A program made the translations under genes and the position numbers. A stretch of 64,000 bases of DNA, from positions 18,538,001 through 18,602,000 of the forward strand of contig NC_090133.1 of NCBI RefSeq assembly GCF_040581485.1. The letters run 5' to 3'. Shown here piece after piece: positions 1 through 12,130 of the stretch. Source of the stretch: Linepithema humile (lineage: Eukaryota; Arthropoda; Insecta; Hymenoptera; Formicidae). The stretch's first letter is position 1. Every line of letters starts with the position of its first letter. The notes beneath the pieces are model-generated. The model worked only from the letters and a program-made list of their open reading frames with translations, did not search any database and was not told where the DNA came from.

Positions 1-1885
1 AAGATGAAGAAAAGAGACAGAAGGAAAAAACTCCGCAGAGAGGACAGGAGAGGAAAAAAAGGAAAAGAAGGAAAAGCACGTAAAATAGCTGTAAGCGGAG
101 GAAGCTGCCTCCTTCTTCCTGTCTGTCGCTCTCTTTCCTGCGGCGTGGGAACGTAACGCGTGCCGGAACGCTTATACAATTTCGTTTCCTGTGTGTGGCG
201 CAACTTAAATCGAATCGGGAGTGATAGAATCGATGCGACAACGTGATAGAATACATACGACAAGCGAAATTAATCGAAATGATCTAACGCCCATTGTCCA
301 CGATGGACGCAGGTGGCTGAACGTGAATGCATAGGATCGCATCTGTTTTATCTCGATAGGCTTTTTCGAACATCAATGTCTTAACATCCTGCGATTCGAC
401 CGCAGTCACAGGTAAACTTCTAGTAAGGAAATGTGAAGAGAAAGAAGCTTAATAAAAAATTTAAAAAGTAATACAAAATGGAAATTATCGATTAATTTAC
501 CTATATTAAATTTTTTTCGCTAAAATATGAAAATATTTATTTTCACGTAACTTTAATTATAAAATTCTTTGCTACGTTATTTCCAATTACGTTATATTTA
601 AAAATTAAAATAAAAGAAAATTCTCATCAGCAACAAAATGAAAGATTTTTGAATTTATTTCATGATATACTTTTGTTATACTATTCATTTTTTCTTTCAT
701 TGTTTATTATATAATATATTTATAATATTATTATTTATTTTCTTTTATATTTTTCTAAAAGCTTTTATATATTCTTTTCGCCAAGCATTTCACTAAATCT
801 ATTTATGTGACTGCGACAAATGTTTTTCATGTTGATGAAATATAAACAGCGCAATTTATAGCATTCCTTTCTTAAACAATAAAATCGCGTGGAATTAGAT
901 TAGACGGCCTGTAAACGCAATGCACGCACAGGATGTATGTGGTACACTGATTCTGCAAGGCCGGCAAGAAAAAGAGCGAAAGGCACGGCAGAAACGTGGT
1001 TTATCTTGATCGCTTTTTCGCGCTGCCGTAATCGTAATAATTTCTGTGGCGCCGCGACGCCGTCGTCAATTTCGGAGTCCCAATCTTTTTTTTTCCCTCA
1101 ATATCACAAATCGCAATATCGTGATTGTGGTGCGATAATATCGCGATGTAATTTCGCGTGTGCGGGAATAGCGTCTGGACGATTGCAAGATTTAATAGTT
1201 TTCGATATTCATCGCCGAAGTGATAGCGATGATGCGTTTAAAAAATATAATGGAATCTGCATTTGCGCGCGATAGAAGATACATTCTTAATCGAGATTCA
1301 CGGGAGCGTCAAAGAGTGCTCGGCGAATGCTATTTACGGATGATACGAAAAATGCGCTCCTCGACGCGTCGCTCGAAAGTTCCACGAGGTTTTATCGACT
1401 CGCTCTCAGCTTTCCCATATTTTTCTAGCCACGAATTCGTCGGCGACGTCCTCGATAATTTGAATGCGCATTGACGCAGATTTGCTTTCGTGTCCATTAG
1501 CGCGAAAAAACATAGTCTGGGACGTTACGTAAAATCGCATCGGTACGTGATATAAAAGCAAATGTGTGCACGTATTACATCGGCGTTCCTCTCCGATGAC
1601 AGGGAAAATTAACGACGCACTTGCACCACGAAACGAAGAGAGAATTGAGTGACCGATGTACTCCATCGGATAATAAAGCGCGAGGTTAGCGCCAGGACCG
1701 GATCGATTTCCGTTCGAGATATTATTCGAGAATGACGTCACAAATATCTGTTGAATACAAGCGAGAGAGAGACGCACGCTCACGATTACGCCAGTGGCCA
1801 AATTACGAAAGATAAGAAAAGAAAAAGAATACCCGCGGGGTCTATTTACGGCCGATTCAGGGTTGTTGACAAGGAAAATCGTGAG
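1..1885 (-). other. Intron downstream of the rhomboid exon (partial)
   Basis: This is the intron that follows the donor at 1891 on the minus strand, running off the left edge. Positions 1-80 are almost pure purine on the plus strand, 470-900 are very AT-rich, and 930-1800 are CpG-rich with several overlapping open frames that resemble no known family. No later rhomboid exon (HxxxN, GxSG) was found here on either strand. Confidence 0.7.
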
Positions 1886-1891
1886 ACTTAC
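1886..1891 (-). promoter_or_regulatory. 5' splice donor of the rhomboid exon
   Basis: On the minus strand the exon ends ...GCTGG and is followed at once by GTAAGT, a perfect insect donor. It splits the Gly codon after its second base. The next exon should begin by completing Gly and encode the W-x-H-L-x-F-N part of TM2. No such sequence is seen between 1 and 1885, so that exon lies beyond the left edge. Confidence 0.9.
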
Positions 1892-2034
1892 CCAGCATGC
1901 AGGAACATGTAGAAGGCGAACCTCCAGAGTTCGAGCCGTTTGTCCGGTCTGTAAATGAAGACACTGTCGATCGGCACCGGCCCCGAGGGATTTACCTCAC
2001 CCATCGCCACTGTGTAGTATGTGAAGAAACCAAG
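1892..2034 (-). CDS. Internal exon of a rhomboid-family intramembrane serine protease
   Basis: Read on the minus strand, this 143-nt exon gives 47 codons plus two bases (phase 0 in, phase 2 out). It begins LGFFTYYTVAMGEVNPSG, continues through PVPIDSVFIYRPDKRLELWR and ends FAFYMFLHAG, the last Gly being split. Rhomboids cleave transmembrane substrates in the membrane; animal secretory-pathway members release EGF-type ligands such as Spitz. Here LGFFTYYTVAM is the end of TM1, the next stretch is loop L1, WR is the conserved L1 Trp-Arg motif, and FYMFLHAG starts TM2, with the His matching a structural histidine that precedes the HxxxN motif. The catalytic GxSG serine and the TM6 histidine are not in the window. 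The match to arthropod rhomboid, stet or rho-4 type sequences is strong, but one exon does not decide the paralog. The intact frame, both splice sites and high GC at third positions indicate a functional exon. Confidence 0.92.
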
Positions 2035-2070
2035 CTGCAACAAAGACAAGAAAAAATATCGTCAATAAAA
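2035..2070 (-). promoter_or_regulatory. 3' splice acceptor and pyrimidine tract of the rhomboid exon
   Basis: The minus strand reads TTTTTTCTTGTCTTTGTTGC then AG directly before the exon. This is a strong pyrimidine tract. A TATTGACG-like segment about 30 nt upstream could serve as the branch point. It fixes the exon start at 2034 and shows that the gene continues upstream, to higher coordinates. Confidence 0.88.
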
Positions 2071-2450
2071 GTCGAGGCAGACAATGTAGTGGCGAATGAA
2101 GAAGCTCCGTAAGAATGTTTGCGTGCGCCGTTTATTGGACGTTGTCGCTATCTGATATTGTCAAGAGAAAATAGTACCGTTGCGACTTAATCAAGTGACA
2201 CGTATATTAAATTAATACAATTCTTTAGAAATATTACCTAACCTTTAGAAATATGTCTTGGTCATTCATTCTGATACTTATTCAAATTTAGCAGCAACGC
2301 TGCCATATAAGAGCGTTATTTTGCGCCATTTTTTTCCACGTACGGAAAAGAATGGAAAATCGTAAATGATCGCGCAACCCCGTGACAAAAATACGAGGAA
2401 ATATCAAAGAGAGAATGAAGGGTGCGCCTGTATGTTAAGACAAGTAAAGT

Positions 2451-2505
2451 TACTCGAGCCACGCGGCTTGAGTAGTTAGGGTGTGCGTGATGAATTAGTC
2501 ACGCA
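2451..2505. other. Two adjacent stem-loops near the rhomboid exon
   Basis: TACTCGAGCC (2451-2460) pairs with GGCTTGAGTA (2465-2474) over a 4-nt loop with one G-T pair. Ten bases later TGCGTGA (2484-2490) pairs with TCACGCA (2499-2505) over 8 nt. Both lie inside the intron about 420 nt upstream of the exon acceptor. Function unknown. Confidence 0.55.
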
Positions 2506-4791
2506 ATGCATAAGAATGAGCGATGTGTGCTTCGTATGGAAATGCGCGTCTGACGTTGCGTTAATAAAAATGTACGATTTCTCTCACAACACCTAGATAT
2601 TCTGTATATTTATTAAATGATGGTTAAATATTATCAATACAACGGTTTTTAAACGGCGGAAAATACATTGCTCATTATTTAACCAGCGTAAATGTTCATT
2701 TAACATGATTTATTTTAATAGAGAGGATAAATTTAATTTAAATTGAGGATAAATAAACCTGAAAAATATTACAAGTAATAAATTTCAGACATGATATTTC
2801 AAACTTTTTTTCATCACAGTAATTTGATAATTTTAGCGTTTTTACATTTTTACGGATTCCCTTTACACGTTTAAGTGTCGCTATATTTCCACTGTATACC
2901 AACCAGAAATATTAAATGATAATAATAACAATAAACAATGTGAACACTAAACATAAATAGCATTAATGTCTACCGCGTGTCCACTCGAAATCACGCACAA
3001 AAGTTGCGGCGCGACTAAAACTCATTTATAACGCTTTAATCGCGTTAAGCGCACTCTACTACATTCGCCTGTCCCTCGGTGCATGACTTCGAAGAGAATA
3101 AGGGATGACTAAGAAAACGGCGGAATCCGACGTGCCAGTGAAATGTATGCGCATAAATTGTGCAACTCTCCGCAATACCATCGTCGTTGAAAGGGTTAAT
3201 CAGCGCGGCGTAGTAGCAACCAAAAGGTACGTTGAACCCATATAACAGCGGCGATAAAGATGTCGGTCTGTATACGGTTGTAAAAAATATACAGCGCGAA
3301 AAGACGCGGAAGAATAAATGGAAAAAATCGCCGGCATGGGTGGGCACGCGCAGTACGCACGCATGCACCGAGTTGCGTGTACCGCGTTAATATCTTCACC
3401 TTGATAAGCGTCGCGCTTATAGTTTATGCGACATGACATTTTCCTCGTGAATAAAAAAACACGTTGTGTAAATAAAAATTTTCTATAAACTTCGCGTAGA
3501 AATTTTCTAATTAATTTAAAAAATTGTTATTTTTTTTACGTAAATTTAGTCATTTAATTAATATAGTTATGTTTGTGTTTATTATTTAATATCATACGTA
3601 TAACTGAATCTAAAAATATTTATTATTTAGACATTTGAAGATATCTCGTTTAAAATGTCAAAATTATCAAATTATCAAATTTATCAAATCGCACAAATTA
3701 ATATGTTCAAATAAAATCCAATCAAAATTATATAATAAATTTCGCAAAAAACTGCTACTGCAAATTACATTAAAAATAATTAATATCCCATTTTTAATAT
3801 TACTCGGGTATTCTTATATAAATAAAATCTATCAAAATCCTGCAGAATCCGTAAAAAATAGAGGTTGAAATTAGGAATAAAATTTCGATTCGGGAATCAA
3901 TGTCTCCCTCTCCACTCTTATTGATCTCAAGGTTTTTTCTTTTTGCCATTCAATTTACAAAGGAAAGTAGTATCGTCGCAACCGAAATGCAAGAAATCTC
4001 ACGTGTTACGCGTAAATTACGGACACGTGTCGCCGTGTCGCGTCGCACGGAGCGGCCCTCTTTTCCCGACGTCGCGACGCCGGCAACTTTCGGAATTAAA
4101 TCGACGCTTCGCGGTGCGAGCGGGCGAGTCGTAAATAAAAGGGAAAGACGCGTCCCGGCGCGCTACGGATTCGTGACTCGCGTTTGTAACCGGTGACAGG
4201 GTATACAACACAACGCCCGTTTATACGCCCGGATTTAATTTCGCGTTTTAGACTCATGCAACTTTGCGAGGTCGGCGGAACAACGTACGGGACCGCCCGT
4301 ACGTTACCGTTGATGAGTCTATCTGAGATTTTGTTTCGGAAATGCGGGCGACATGTTTAAAAGGATGTCGAAGGGGAAAAAAACTTACGACATGCTTTCA
4401 CGCAACTCACGCTCGCCATCGCGTTCGTTTGCCTATTCGTCCTATCTCTCATCGAACGTTACTTCGAATTGAATGAACAAAACAGAGCTCTGTACATTTA
4501 TCGACATTCCTGCACTTTAAGATCTCATTTTTTAGAGAAAAATACTCTTCTATTTGTTTTTATTTTATTAAAAATTATTTTGAAAATAAATTATAAACGC
4601 GTTGAGCATCTTTTTTCCCGAAGAGAAATAAAAATGCGAGTAAGGCACGATAAGATTCTCTTCATAGGCTGTGATATAATTTATAATTAAGCTATTAATT
4701 ATATTTAATTATCATCGCAATAATCGCTGAGATATAATCGATTCATCGAACATCCGGATAATCCTATCAATATTGCAATGTCAATCAACGC

Positions 4792-4820
4792 TATAATATT
4801 ATGCAAATATAATATTATGC
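4792..4820 (+). repeat. Short direct repeat, TATAATATTATGC twice
   Basis: TATAATATTATGC occurs at 4792-4804 and again at 4808-4820, a 16-bp offset, in AT-rich DNA. Confidence 0.8.
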
Positions 4821-4868
4821 GAAGGATCACGAGTCACAATCAGGACAAATATGAATTCTTGTGTGGCC

Positions 4869-4888
4869 TCGATTAATTTATTAATCGA
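4869..4888. repeat. Palindrome TCGATTAA / TTAATCGA
   Basis: Eight-base arms surround a 4-nt centre (TTTA). It sits about 17 bp before another AT repeat (4905-4930). Confidence 0.75.
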
Positions 4889-4904
4889 TAAGTATATTTC
4901 GAAT

Positions 4905-4930
4905 TAATATTATTATCTAATATTATTATC
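4905..4930 (+). repeat. Tandem 13-bp duplication
   Basis: TAATATTATTATC is repeated exactly twice without a gap. Confidence 0.8.
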
Positions 4931-7860
4931 TCTTCGCGTTAATTGTTCATTATAATAATCGCTCGAGACTTCTTTCTAGCGCCGACAAAATCCGCTCGTC
5001 ATGTTTCTGCGCAAAGAAATGCTCCTCGTAGTCGTCTGTAAAAGAACTCCGTGAAAGGATATTGCGCAAATATACAGAGACGCGTTTCGCCGTTGCATTA
5101 TACAAACTATCCGGCTTTCGTAAATGACGGCAGCGATATTGCGCGGAAATATTAGAACGACCGAGAGCTCCCTGCGATACGGCGAATGCTTGTTTCGTTT
5201 AACAAGGAGAAGGTAGCTCAAGTGATTTGTCCCACCAAGAACTTTATTCTCTGCGCGCAGATATATGCACTTTCACAATTGCGCGACAACCGTAAAATAT
5301 ACAAGCGTCTTTAAAATACTAGAATTTCAATTATTTTCATGCAATTCAATTATTCTGAATAAAAATAATAGACTATAAATACTTTGTATGTGAAATGCTA
5401 TCTCATATCAAATAATAAATACCCTGATCTGTCGTATAAATTTTCCGAGCTAATGTTTAAACTTTACGCGTAGGTACGATTATTGCGTGCGCCAATAAAC
5501 GCGACTTTCCTTTCCCATGTGCGTTTGCACGAGGAATTTTCTCGTAGCGGCGCGTACGCCCCGAACGTTTATTACGTCATAATGATCCCGATTGCCTAGT
5601 GAGTGAATGTAATGTTGCGGGGCGGACCGCAGAATGGACGATATAAATCAGCCGGCGTAATATTACGCTGAGACGCGGCGGCGGCGACCGCTTATACGCT
5701 GTATTGTTTCAGCAAAACCGGGGAAACATAATGGCGGAACCCTAAGTATAATGCGGGCTTGTGCCGCGCCGCTTTAACAGGGAAACAAGGAGCCGGCGAG
5801 CGGGCAACAAATTGGTTTTAAGACCGAGAAGCACCGGCGCTTTCCGACATTGTGGTCGTCGGGCATTAATTAGCCGACGCGAGAATTTGTTCGCGCGTCT
5901 TTTCGCTCTCACGTCTTTGTATCATAATTTTTTTTCGACAGCAATATTACCGAAACGACACGATCAAGTTCGCGGAAGAAAAATTATTACTACATGAATT
6001 TAATATAATGTGTTTTCACACTTTTATATATCTTCTAGAAAGAGATTATTGCGTTTTGACTCCACATGAAGCTATTGCATATTGCAAGAATTATCATGTT
6101 CAAAATTAATTCAGGAATTCGGCACAAACAAGATGTAATTGGAATGAAACGTATCCTATCGGCCTCTAATTCGTTCTATAATTGATAAAAGAATGCGACT
6201 AATAACATTTCTCTGTGATTATAGATCAAAGCTGATGCAAGTAGGTAATAAACAGCACATCAAATGATCGAAATGAGCTTGCAGAGTAGAAAATAATAAT
6301 TCGCTACTGATTCGCTTGAACTGGGCCATTTTACAGATTTTTACTCGACGAGTACCACGGGTAAATAATTACTCTTTCAATTGTGCAAATTTGCAATTTA
6401 ATACGTTTTAATGACGGTTTATTAATTGCCGCTATTGTACGTGACGGTTGTAAGAATTGAACCATAGCGAGTGAAGCGATTACATTGCCAGAAAACAAAC
6501 AAAATTCATTATAGTACCAATAATTCATTACTTATAAAACTCGCGTAAGTAGGAAACAGAAGCGTCATATAAAATTGATTACATCTAAAAGTGCAATTAA
6601 AATGCAAAATCTGCTGTGAATTGAAAATACCGTATGAAAGAATCTAAATCATTTATTTTTATAATATTTTACAACATCGAAATTTTGTTAGAATCAAACG
6701 TTTGGTAACGTTTGGTAGCATTTTCTATCTCCAAGAATGCAATTTCAAAGTTACTTTGAAAGCTATCACGTTGCCTCGCGAAACTACTGATATGTTATCT
6801 GGTGTGCGTTATTCAAAATAGTTAGGTTCAGTTTCACTAGATATTTTTTTCAATTGCCTCGCTTGCAGCCTTTCTACAGTAAATATTTTTCATCAAAGTT
6901 GATTTTCAAATATTAAGCAAAATTCAAATAAGAATTAATTAATAAAAAAAAGGACTATAAGTTTTAATGGCAAAGTTTATTATCATACACGATAGGATAT
7001 CTTCACCAAAACCACTTTATGCAATTAAACTAAAAAATAAGTTTTATTTACACGTTGTGTGATTTCAACATTTCTCCAAATATTCCCGTCTTATCAATAA
7101 TTGCGCGCAGCGTTATCAGCGTGAATCAATATTTTTATATTCTCGCGGCTTAATCAATCATGAAATGACGTTTCTAGTCTCAAGCAGATTCTCAAAGCAC
7201 ACAAAGCCAATCCGTTATCCTAATAAAAACGAGAATCACTAATAATAGCGTCTCTTCCGTCCACACTGTTTAATTTTACGGCAAGCGATGCACTTCCGTC
7301 GTGTTAATGGAACCGAGAAATCTCTGAGAAACAGTCTCAACGGTGGGAATCCGCGAATAGTCTTGCGAGAAGTCATTCCAGTAACGTAGCCAGAATGTTT
7401 TCAATTTCTCTATTGTGGGATCATCCACAAAACGATGAAGTTTGTCCACTCTTATTATAAACAATGAAGTTACTCCACTTTTATTAATATTTATATGTTA
7501 CTATTGTGTAAAAAAAAATCAATCTATTAAATACAAGTTATTCATTCAATATAAACAATGCAGAAAATGTAATAAAGTATATATTTGTATATTTATTTAT
7601 TTAATAATTGGATCGACATTCAGACAACGTTATTATTTGAAAATCTTTCAGCTATATTTTTTTATTCTGACTATTTTCTAAATTAGAAAAAAGAAAGGCA
7701 CACTGCTGATACTATCTCGCATATTCTTGCTATACATAACTACGTTCCTGCGAAAGTCTCAAGGAACGTGAAGGATGTTCTGAGGTTGGAAACGTCTTTG
7801 GTCGGATGACGTTGGAAGCTCAGAAAGGAAAATAAAAAAAGACTAGAATGGAGAGCGAGC

Positions 7861-7863
<3 letters not shown>

Positions 7864-7922
<59 letters not shown>
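7864..7922 (+). repeat. (AG)29 microsatellite
   Basis: Uninterrupted alternating A and G over 59 bp, the longest simple repeat in the window. Polypurine tracts of this type can adopt triplex (H-DNA) structure and bind GAGA-type factors; that is general knowledge, not shown here. Confidence 0.97.
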
Positions 7923-7932
<10 letters not shown>

Positions 7933-8194
7933 AGAGGGAATCGATGAAAGAATGCGGGATGAGAAACGGGGAGAGACGCCCGGAGGGGGTCCTTTTTATC
8001 CCGAGAGGGGAAGCGGCAGGGCAGACGCAGGAAGCAGGAAGGAAGAACAGGCACAGAGGAATGCAAATGACCGCGTCGGGCTCGATATGCAAAGGAAGAA
8101 ATATTTGCGCCGCGCACACCGTGGAGTATTGCGTGAAAGCCAAGGCAGGACTCTGCTACTTTCCATCCCGGAAAAGAAACGGGGCTAGTTGAAA

Positions 8195-8231
8195 GGGGGA
8201 CGGAAAAGAGGGGGGGGGGAGGGGGAGGGGG
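8195..8231 (+). repeat. G-run cluster, possible G-quadruplex
   Basis: G runs of 5 (8195-8199), 10 (8210-8219), 5 (8221-8225) and 5 (8227-8231) lie within 37 bp. Four or more runs with short loops satisfy the usual quadruplex pattern. Confidence 0.7.
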
Positions 8232-8489
8232 CAAATAAGGTTCGTCGTCGATCGCTCGAGTTTTCCGCGAAAGAACGGCCGCGCATCGATGCATCGCGGT
8301 TGCATCGACACGCGATGCAACGCCGTCTATGCAGCAGTAACGGCGGCGCAGCCTGCATTCCGCCGCATCGGGAATTTTATCTCGAGGCTTTATTGCCACG
8401 GAGATGTTGACCGCGATAGCAAGGCTTGCGTGATAATCCCGTATCGACCCTTTTCTCACAACTTCTATAGATGTTTATCGATCTGATCG

Positions 8490-11040
8490 ATGAGCCGCGC
8501 GAAAAGTTGATCTCGATGTTCGAGAATATCAATAGAGATTAAGCACGATTAGAGGAATATTAAAATAATAAAAAGCCTTCTTGAAAAGTGTTAACATGAA
8601 TAGTTAAATTAGAAAAATAGAAATTTCGTTTTATTAGCCTCACTATATTAAAATCCTTCAACTATAAATATTTTTAACAAAAATGCGATTATTTTTGCAA
8701 ATAAAGTAGAATGCAGCATAACATGTTTATACACAAACATTTAATTTTATTAAAAATCTCTGGATTTTTATGAAAATTTTTACAATTGTTTCGCGTTTTA
8801 ATTGAGCACGAAACGATGCAGCTACGTCAATGTAACGAACACATGTGAGTAAACGCGTACTCATGGACGGTAACGCTTTATTTTCTAAAAAGCCACCTGT
8901 ATCCGTATCTCTTCAGAGTGCCAACGTGGATCGGCGTGTGGATGCACTTTCCTCGGATGCACATTCATGGGCGGCGACCAATGGAAAAGCCGAGAAACGT
9001 TGTCGGCTTTTCCGCGGCTTACAGGGAGTTTCACGGTTGAATATCCCGGCTGTTGCTGATAGCAACGCGTCTATCGTTCGCATTTTCCTCACCGGAGGAC
9101 GAAAGCTTGACAGGCTCGAGAAAAATTCTCTCCGCGACGAACACAGTTGTTACCACTCGAATAGCATAACATCCATTATTTTGTTTTCGCGAAAATAATA
9201 TTATTATAATATCATTACAATAAAAGCCTACTTTCTTTAAAATCCTTCCTTTATATCCTTAAAATAGCAACCGATCCGTCTACTTTAAATTATCCGAATA
9301 CTATAATCGTTTTCTCAATAAAACGATTATAAAAAATTATCTCGCGAAATTTCCGTAAGTCAACAGATTAAAATTATTGATTTTTTTAAATTAGTTAAAG
9401 CAACAAATATCGTTTTGTGATGTCGAGCTAAATGGGAGAGAATCGTTCTACAATCTTCGAAACTATTGATTCTTCTAGCTTTAAGGTATCCCACGTGTTA
9501 TTAGACAGATATTGCAGATTAATCTTTGGAAGAAAATAGAGGCATTTAACGGAGTCTACCGGTATAAAGTTTTCCAATTTCAGCGGACGATATCTAATCC
9601 CCCCGGTGAGTAACGTTAACCTCTTCGTCACAGAGTCGCGATGCCACGACTTTCGCCGCTTCGCGTCGCGCTGGACTTCTCCACGGTTCCCTACGAATTC
9701 CGGTGAATTCCACCGCGAGTTATGCAGACAGTACGGTAATTGTTCCATTACCGCGAGCCCCCTTTCTCCACCTGCTGCGTAACGTATGGCCGCTTAACGG
9801 CAACTTTTACAGATACCTCGTGTCGCAATTAACGTCGTATCTAATCCTGGGACGGCGATTAAGCGGAAACGCGAACGTCGACTTTTTCGACGCTCGAGGT
9901 ACGACGCGAAATTTCGACTCGTTATCTCTTAACTTCGTGAGCTCGACTATGTCACTAATGAAAATAACACACACACACCCGCACACATATGGGTAGTCAC
10001 AAGCGCAGGCCAATATGTCGAGAATGTGTCGACACCAAATTTCACAAACTGTAACTATTTTACAGTAAAAATGTTATATCAGCAGATATCTTAAAATTTT
10101 AACTCACTATAATTGAAAATACCAGTAATATATGTTCCATGAAAGATTATTATACTTTTCTATATATATCTTCCATTTTTATATGTATATTTTCTATTTC
10201 TATGGAAAAACTGTTTTAAATATTCGATTTATATCTTTTAAATGTCTTCATAAATTTTATACTTTTTAATTTTTTTGATACACTAATCACAAATGAAAAC
10301 TTAAATAATTCTCGTTCTATCACATTTTCTACTCTAATTTATTCCAGTTTTAATCTAGAATTACCTTCAGCACCATAAACTAAATCTCCATGTAAACTTT
10401 AACATATCGTTGAAACAGAGAATTACGAAAAAAATTCATCTGAAAGAATTCAAAACTGCAGCAGGATTTAATCCGCGATATTGCAATAGTCGTTCTCGTA
10501 ACGATCATTATTTCGCCGAACTCATATGAGATGTGCTCCGTATTACTTTATTCGTCCAAAGCACCGCTGACTGATTCAAGTACGAGTTAATTAGCGCCGA
10601 AAACGCGCCAGAACGCACATAGGAATGTTTACGATAGTTCAATAGATCGATTCTGTTAATAACAGAAAGCAATATAGTAATAGTAGTGGTAGTTACGCGC
10701 GCGCGTTTACTGACGGCCTAAGGCAACCCTTTAAAGCCATATAAAGGGCACATCTACGTGAAACAGTACAATGCGAAATGCAGGAAAGCAAGCTTCGAGT
10801 ATATTAATAAATCGAACTTGACATTTAGAGACAGATATATTGCAAAAATGCGACAGTGACAGCGTATTATATAATTACAATCATGTTCTTATCTTATTTT
10901 ATATGTCCTTAGAATGCCTAGAAATATTATGATCTGTGTAATTTTTATTTATTCACTGTTAAAAAAAAAACTTGAGAAACATCGCGTCGGGCGATTCTCC
11001 TTCTTCATATATTTTCGCTAAGAGAGAATAATTTGCGATT
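8490..11040. other. Gene-less stretch, mostly AT-rich
   Basis: AT-rich flanks surround CpG-rich islands near 8830-9170 and 9560-9930. It contains the hairpin at 9302-9331, a short (AC)n tract at 9966-9977 and a 13-bp alternating CG run near 10697. No coding potential beyond chance was seen. Confidence 0.6.
9302..9331. repeat. Perfect 12-bp hairpin
   Basis: TATAATCGTTTT (9302-9313) and AAAACGATTATA (9320-9331) are perfect inverse complements with a 6-nt loop. There is no T-run or gene end to make it a terminator; it may be a cruciform or RNA hairpin. Confidence 0.8.
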
Positions 11041-12130
11041 TCATAATGTACTCAAAGCCGCATTACGCTACAAGGTTGCGCGCGCGGTGTCGCAGGACCC
11101 GCGCCATGGGAAGGATACGAAATCGGAGGTGCCGCGACGGCAGCAGCGGGTCGCTTCGAGGGTAAAGAGGAAAAATGAAGCAATTAACCCGAGTGTCGGC
11201 TAATGAAGCTTAATAAGAGTACCCGAGTTCTCGCGAGCCGTAACACATGGCTGTGCGCGCGCGCGCGCGCGCGCTCGTATCCGCATTTTAATTAATACCC
11301 CCTTACTGCAACGACACATCTTTCCCCGCTGTGGGGGAGCGCGCTCCCGCCATTGTCTCTATTGTTTTCTCATCATAACGCTATGTGCTCGGAAGCGCGC
11401 GTCATTAGATGCGTCTCTCGCAAAGCGACTCGTCGTCCTTTTCCTTCCGCGCGCGGTCGCGTCTGCTTCCCGAGCGAGACGGTATTCCTAATTTAATATC
11501 GTGTAGTACGTTTCTTGACGTCCGCTATTCACGTTCGCGATTTTTAGCAGTCGAGACGACGTTGAGAGCTGCTCGAAAGACGACGACTCTTTTTCCGCGA
11601 CGAGCGACTTAATGACGCCTCCGGTTTTGTTTCAATTGTGTGTATCTCGGTCCTTCACTGTCGGTTTTTAGCCGCAAATAAGTGTTATTAATGCCGCGAA
11701 CCATCGCGCCATCCAGACGCGAATTCTTTGCTCGTTTTCTCATTCACATGACCTGCCACGCGTTTTCCAGGCGTGTATAAGACGAGCGTGTGTAGATTCG
11801 AAAAGTATGCTGCATTTTCGACGCGTAGTTCACTTCTCGTTGAATCAAATGAACGAACCTCTTGACAACTAGGTCGGCGTCCTCATTTTCTAAATATCAT
11901 GTTCCAATTTTTTTTTGCGCGTTTTTTTTTATATATCTCTCTTGACATTGTTTCGCGATTTTTTTTTTATTTGCCGCTAAACAGATGGAATTATTACGAG
12001 TTATTCTCGTGAACCTGTTATTCTTAGCGAGAGATAATAATCAACTTGTCGATATTATGCTTTCAACATTTAATGGTAAAATCCTTCCAATATAAATAGT
12101 ATTCTTTTAATTTTTCAATTGAAAACAGTA
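11040..12130. other. CpG-rich block without recognisable gene
   Basis: GC- and CpG-rich over about 11040-11870, containing (GC)10 and several short open frames without family resemblance. The block could be a promoter or enhancer island, but no convincing core promoter was found. Confidence 0.5.
11255..11274. repeat. (GC)10 dinucleotide tract
   Basis: Twenty bases of alternating G and C, a classic Z-DNA-prone sequence, within a CpG-rich island. Confidence 0.95.

Larger units (their letters stand above)
2071..7700. other. Gene-less stretch, alternating AT-rich and CpG-rich DNA
   Basis: AT-rich segments (about 2560-2960, 3440-3870, 4460-4960, 5990-7260, 7440-7680) alternate with CpG-rich ones (3000-3430, 4000-4430, 5480-5900). 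Small features are the stem-loops at 2451-2505, a palindrome at 4869-4888, and short AT direct repeats at 4792-4820 and 4905-4930. A CRE-like TTACGTCATA occurs near 5571. No gene is supported. Confidence 0.6.
7700..8490 (+). other. Strand-asymmetric purine-rich block
   Basis: From about 7800 to 8240 the plus strand is dominated by G and A. It includes a 59-bp (AG)n tract and runs of 5 to 10 G. Long open frames on both strands here (up to 239 codons) are low-complexity consequences of the purine bias, for example poly(Ser-Leu) or poly(Arg-Glu), and are not called as genes. From 8240 to 8490 the DNA is CpG-rich and mixed. Confidence 0.7.

Noticed and set aside
1897..2112. 71-codon plus-strand ORF over the rhomboid exon
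   Set aside because: It is the antisense shadow of the minus-strand exon and ignores the exon boundaries.
4413..4421. Minus-strand ATGGCGAGC directly before GTGAGT, as a possible first coding exon
   Set aside because: Only three codons and no promoter or homology support.
6115..6130. GGAATTCGGCAC, resembling a cDNA library adaptor
   Set aside because: The match stops before the rest of the adaptor and the flanks are ordinary genomic DNA.
7740..8459. 239-codon minus-strand ORF and overlapping plus-strand ORFs
   Set aside because: Created by the (AG)n tract and purine bias; the translation is poly(Leu-Ser) or poly(Arg-Glu) with no domain.
10740..10767. TATAAA with an ACAGTA initiator-like site 25 nt downstream
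   Set aside because: The Initiator match is imperfect and no open frame or structured leader follows.
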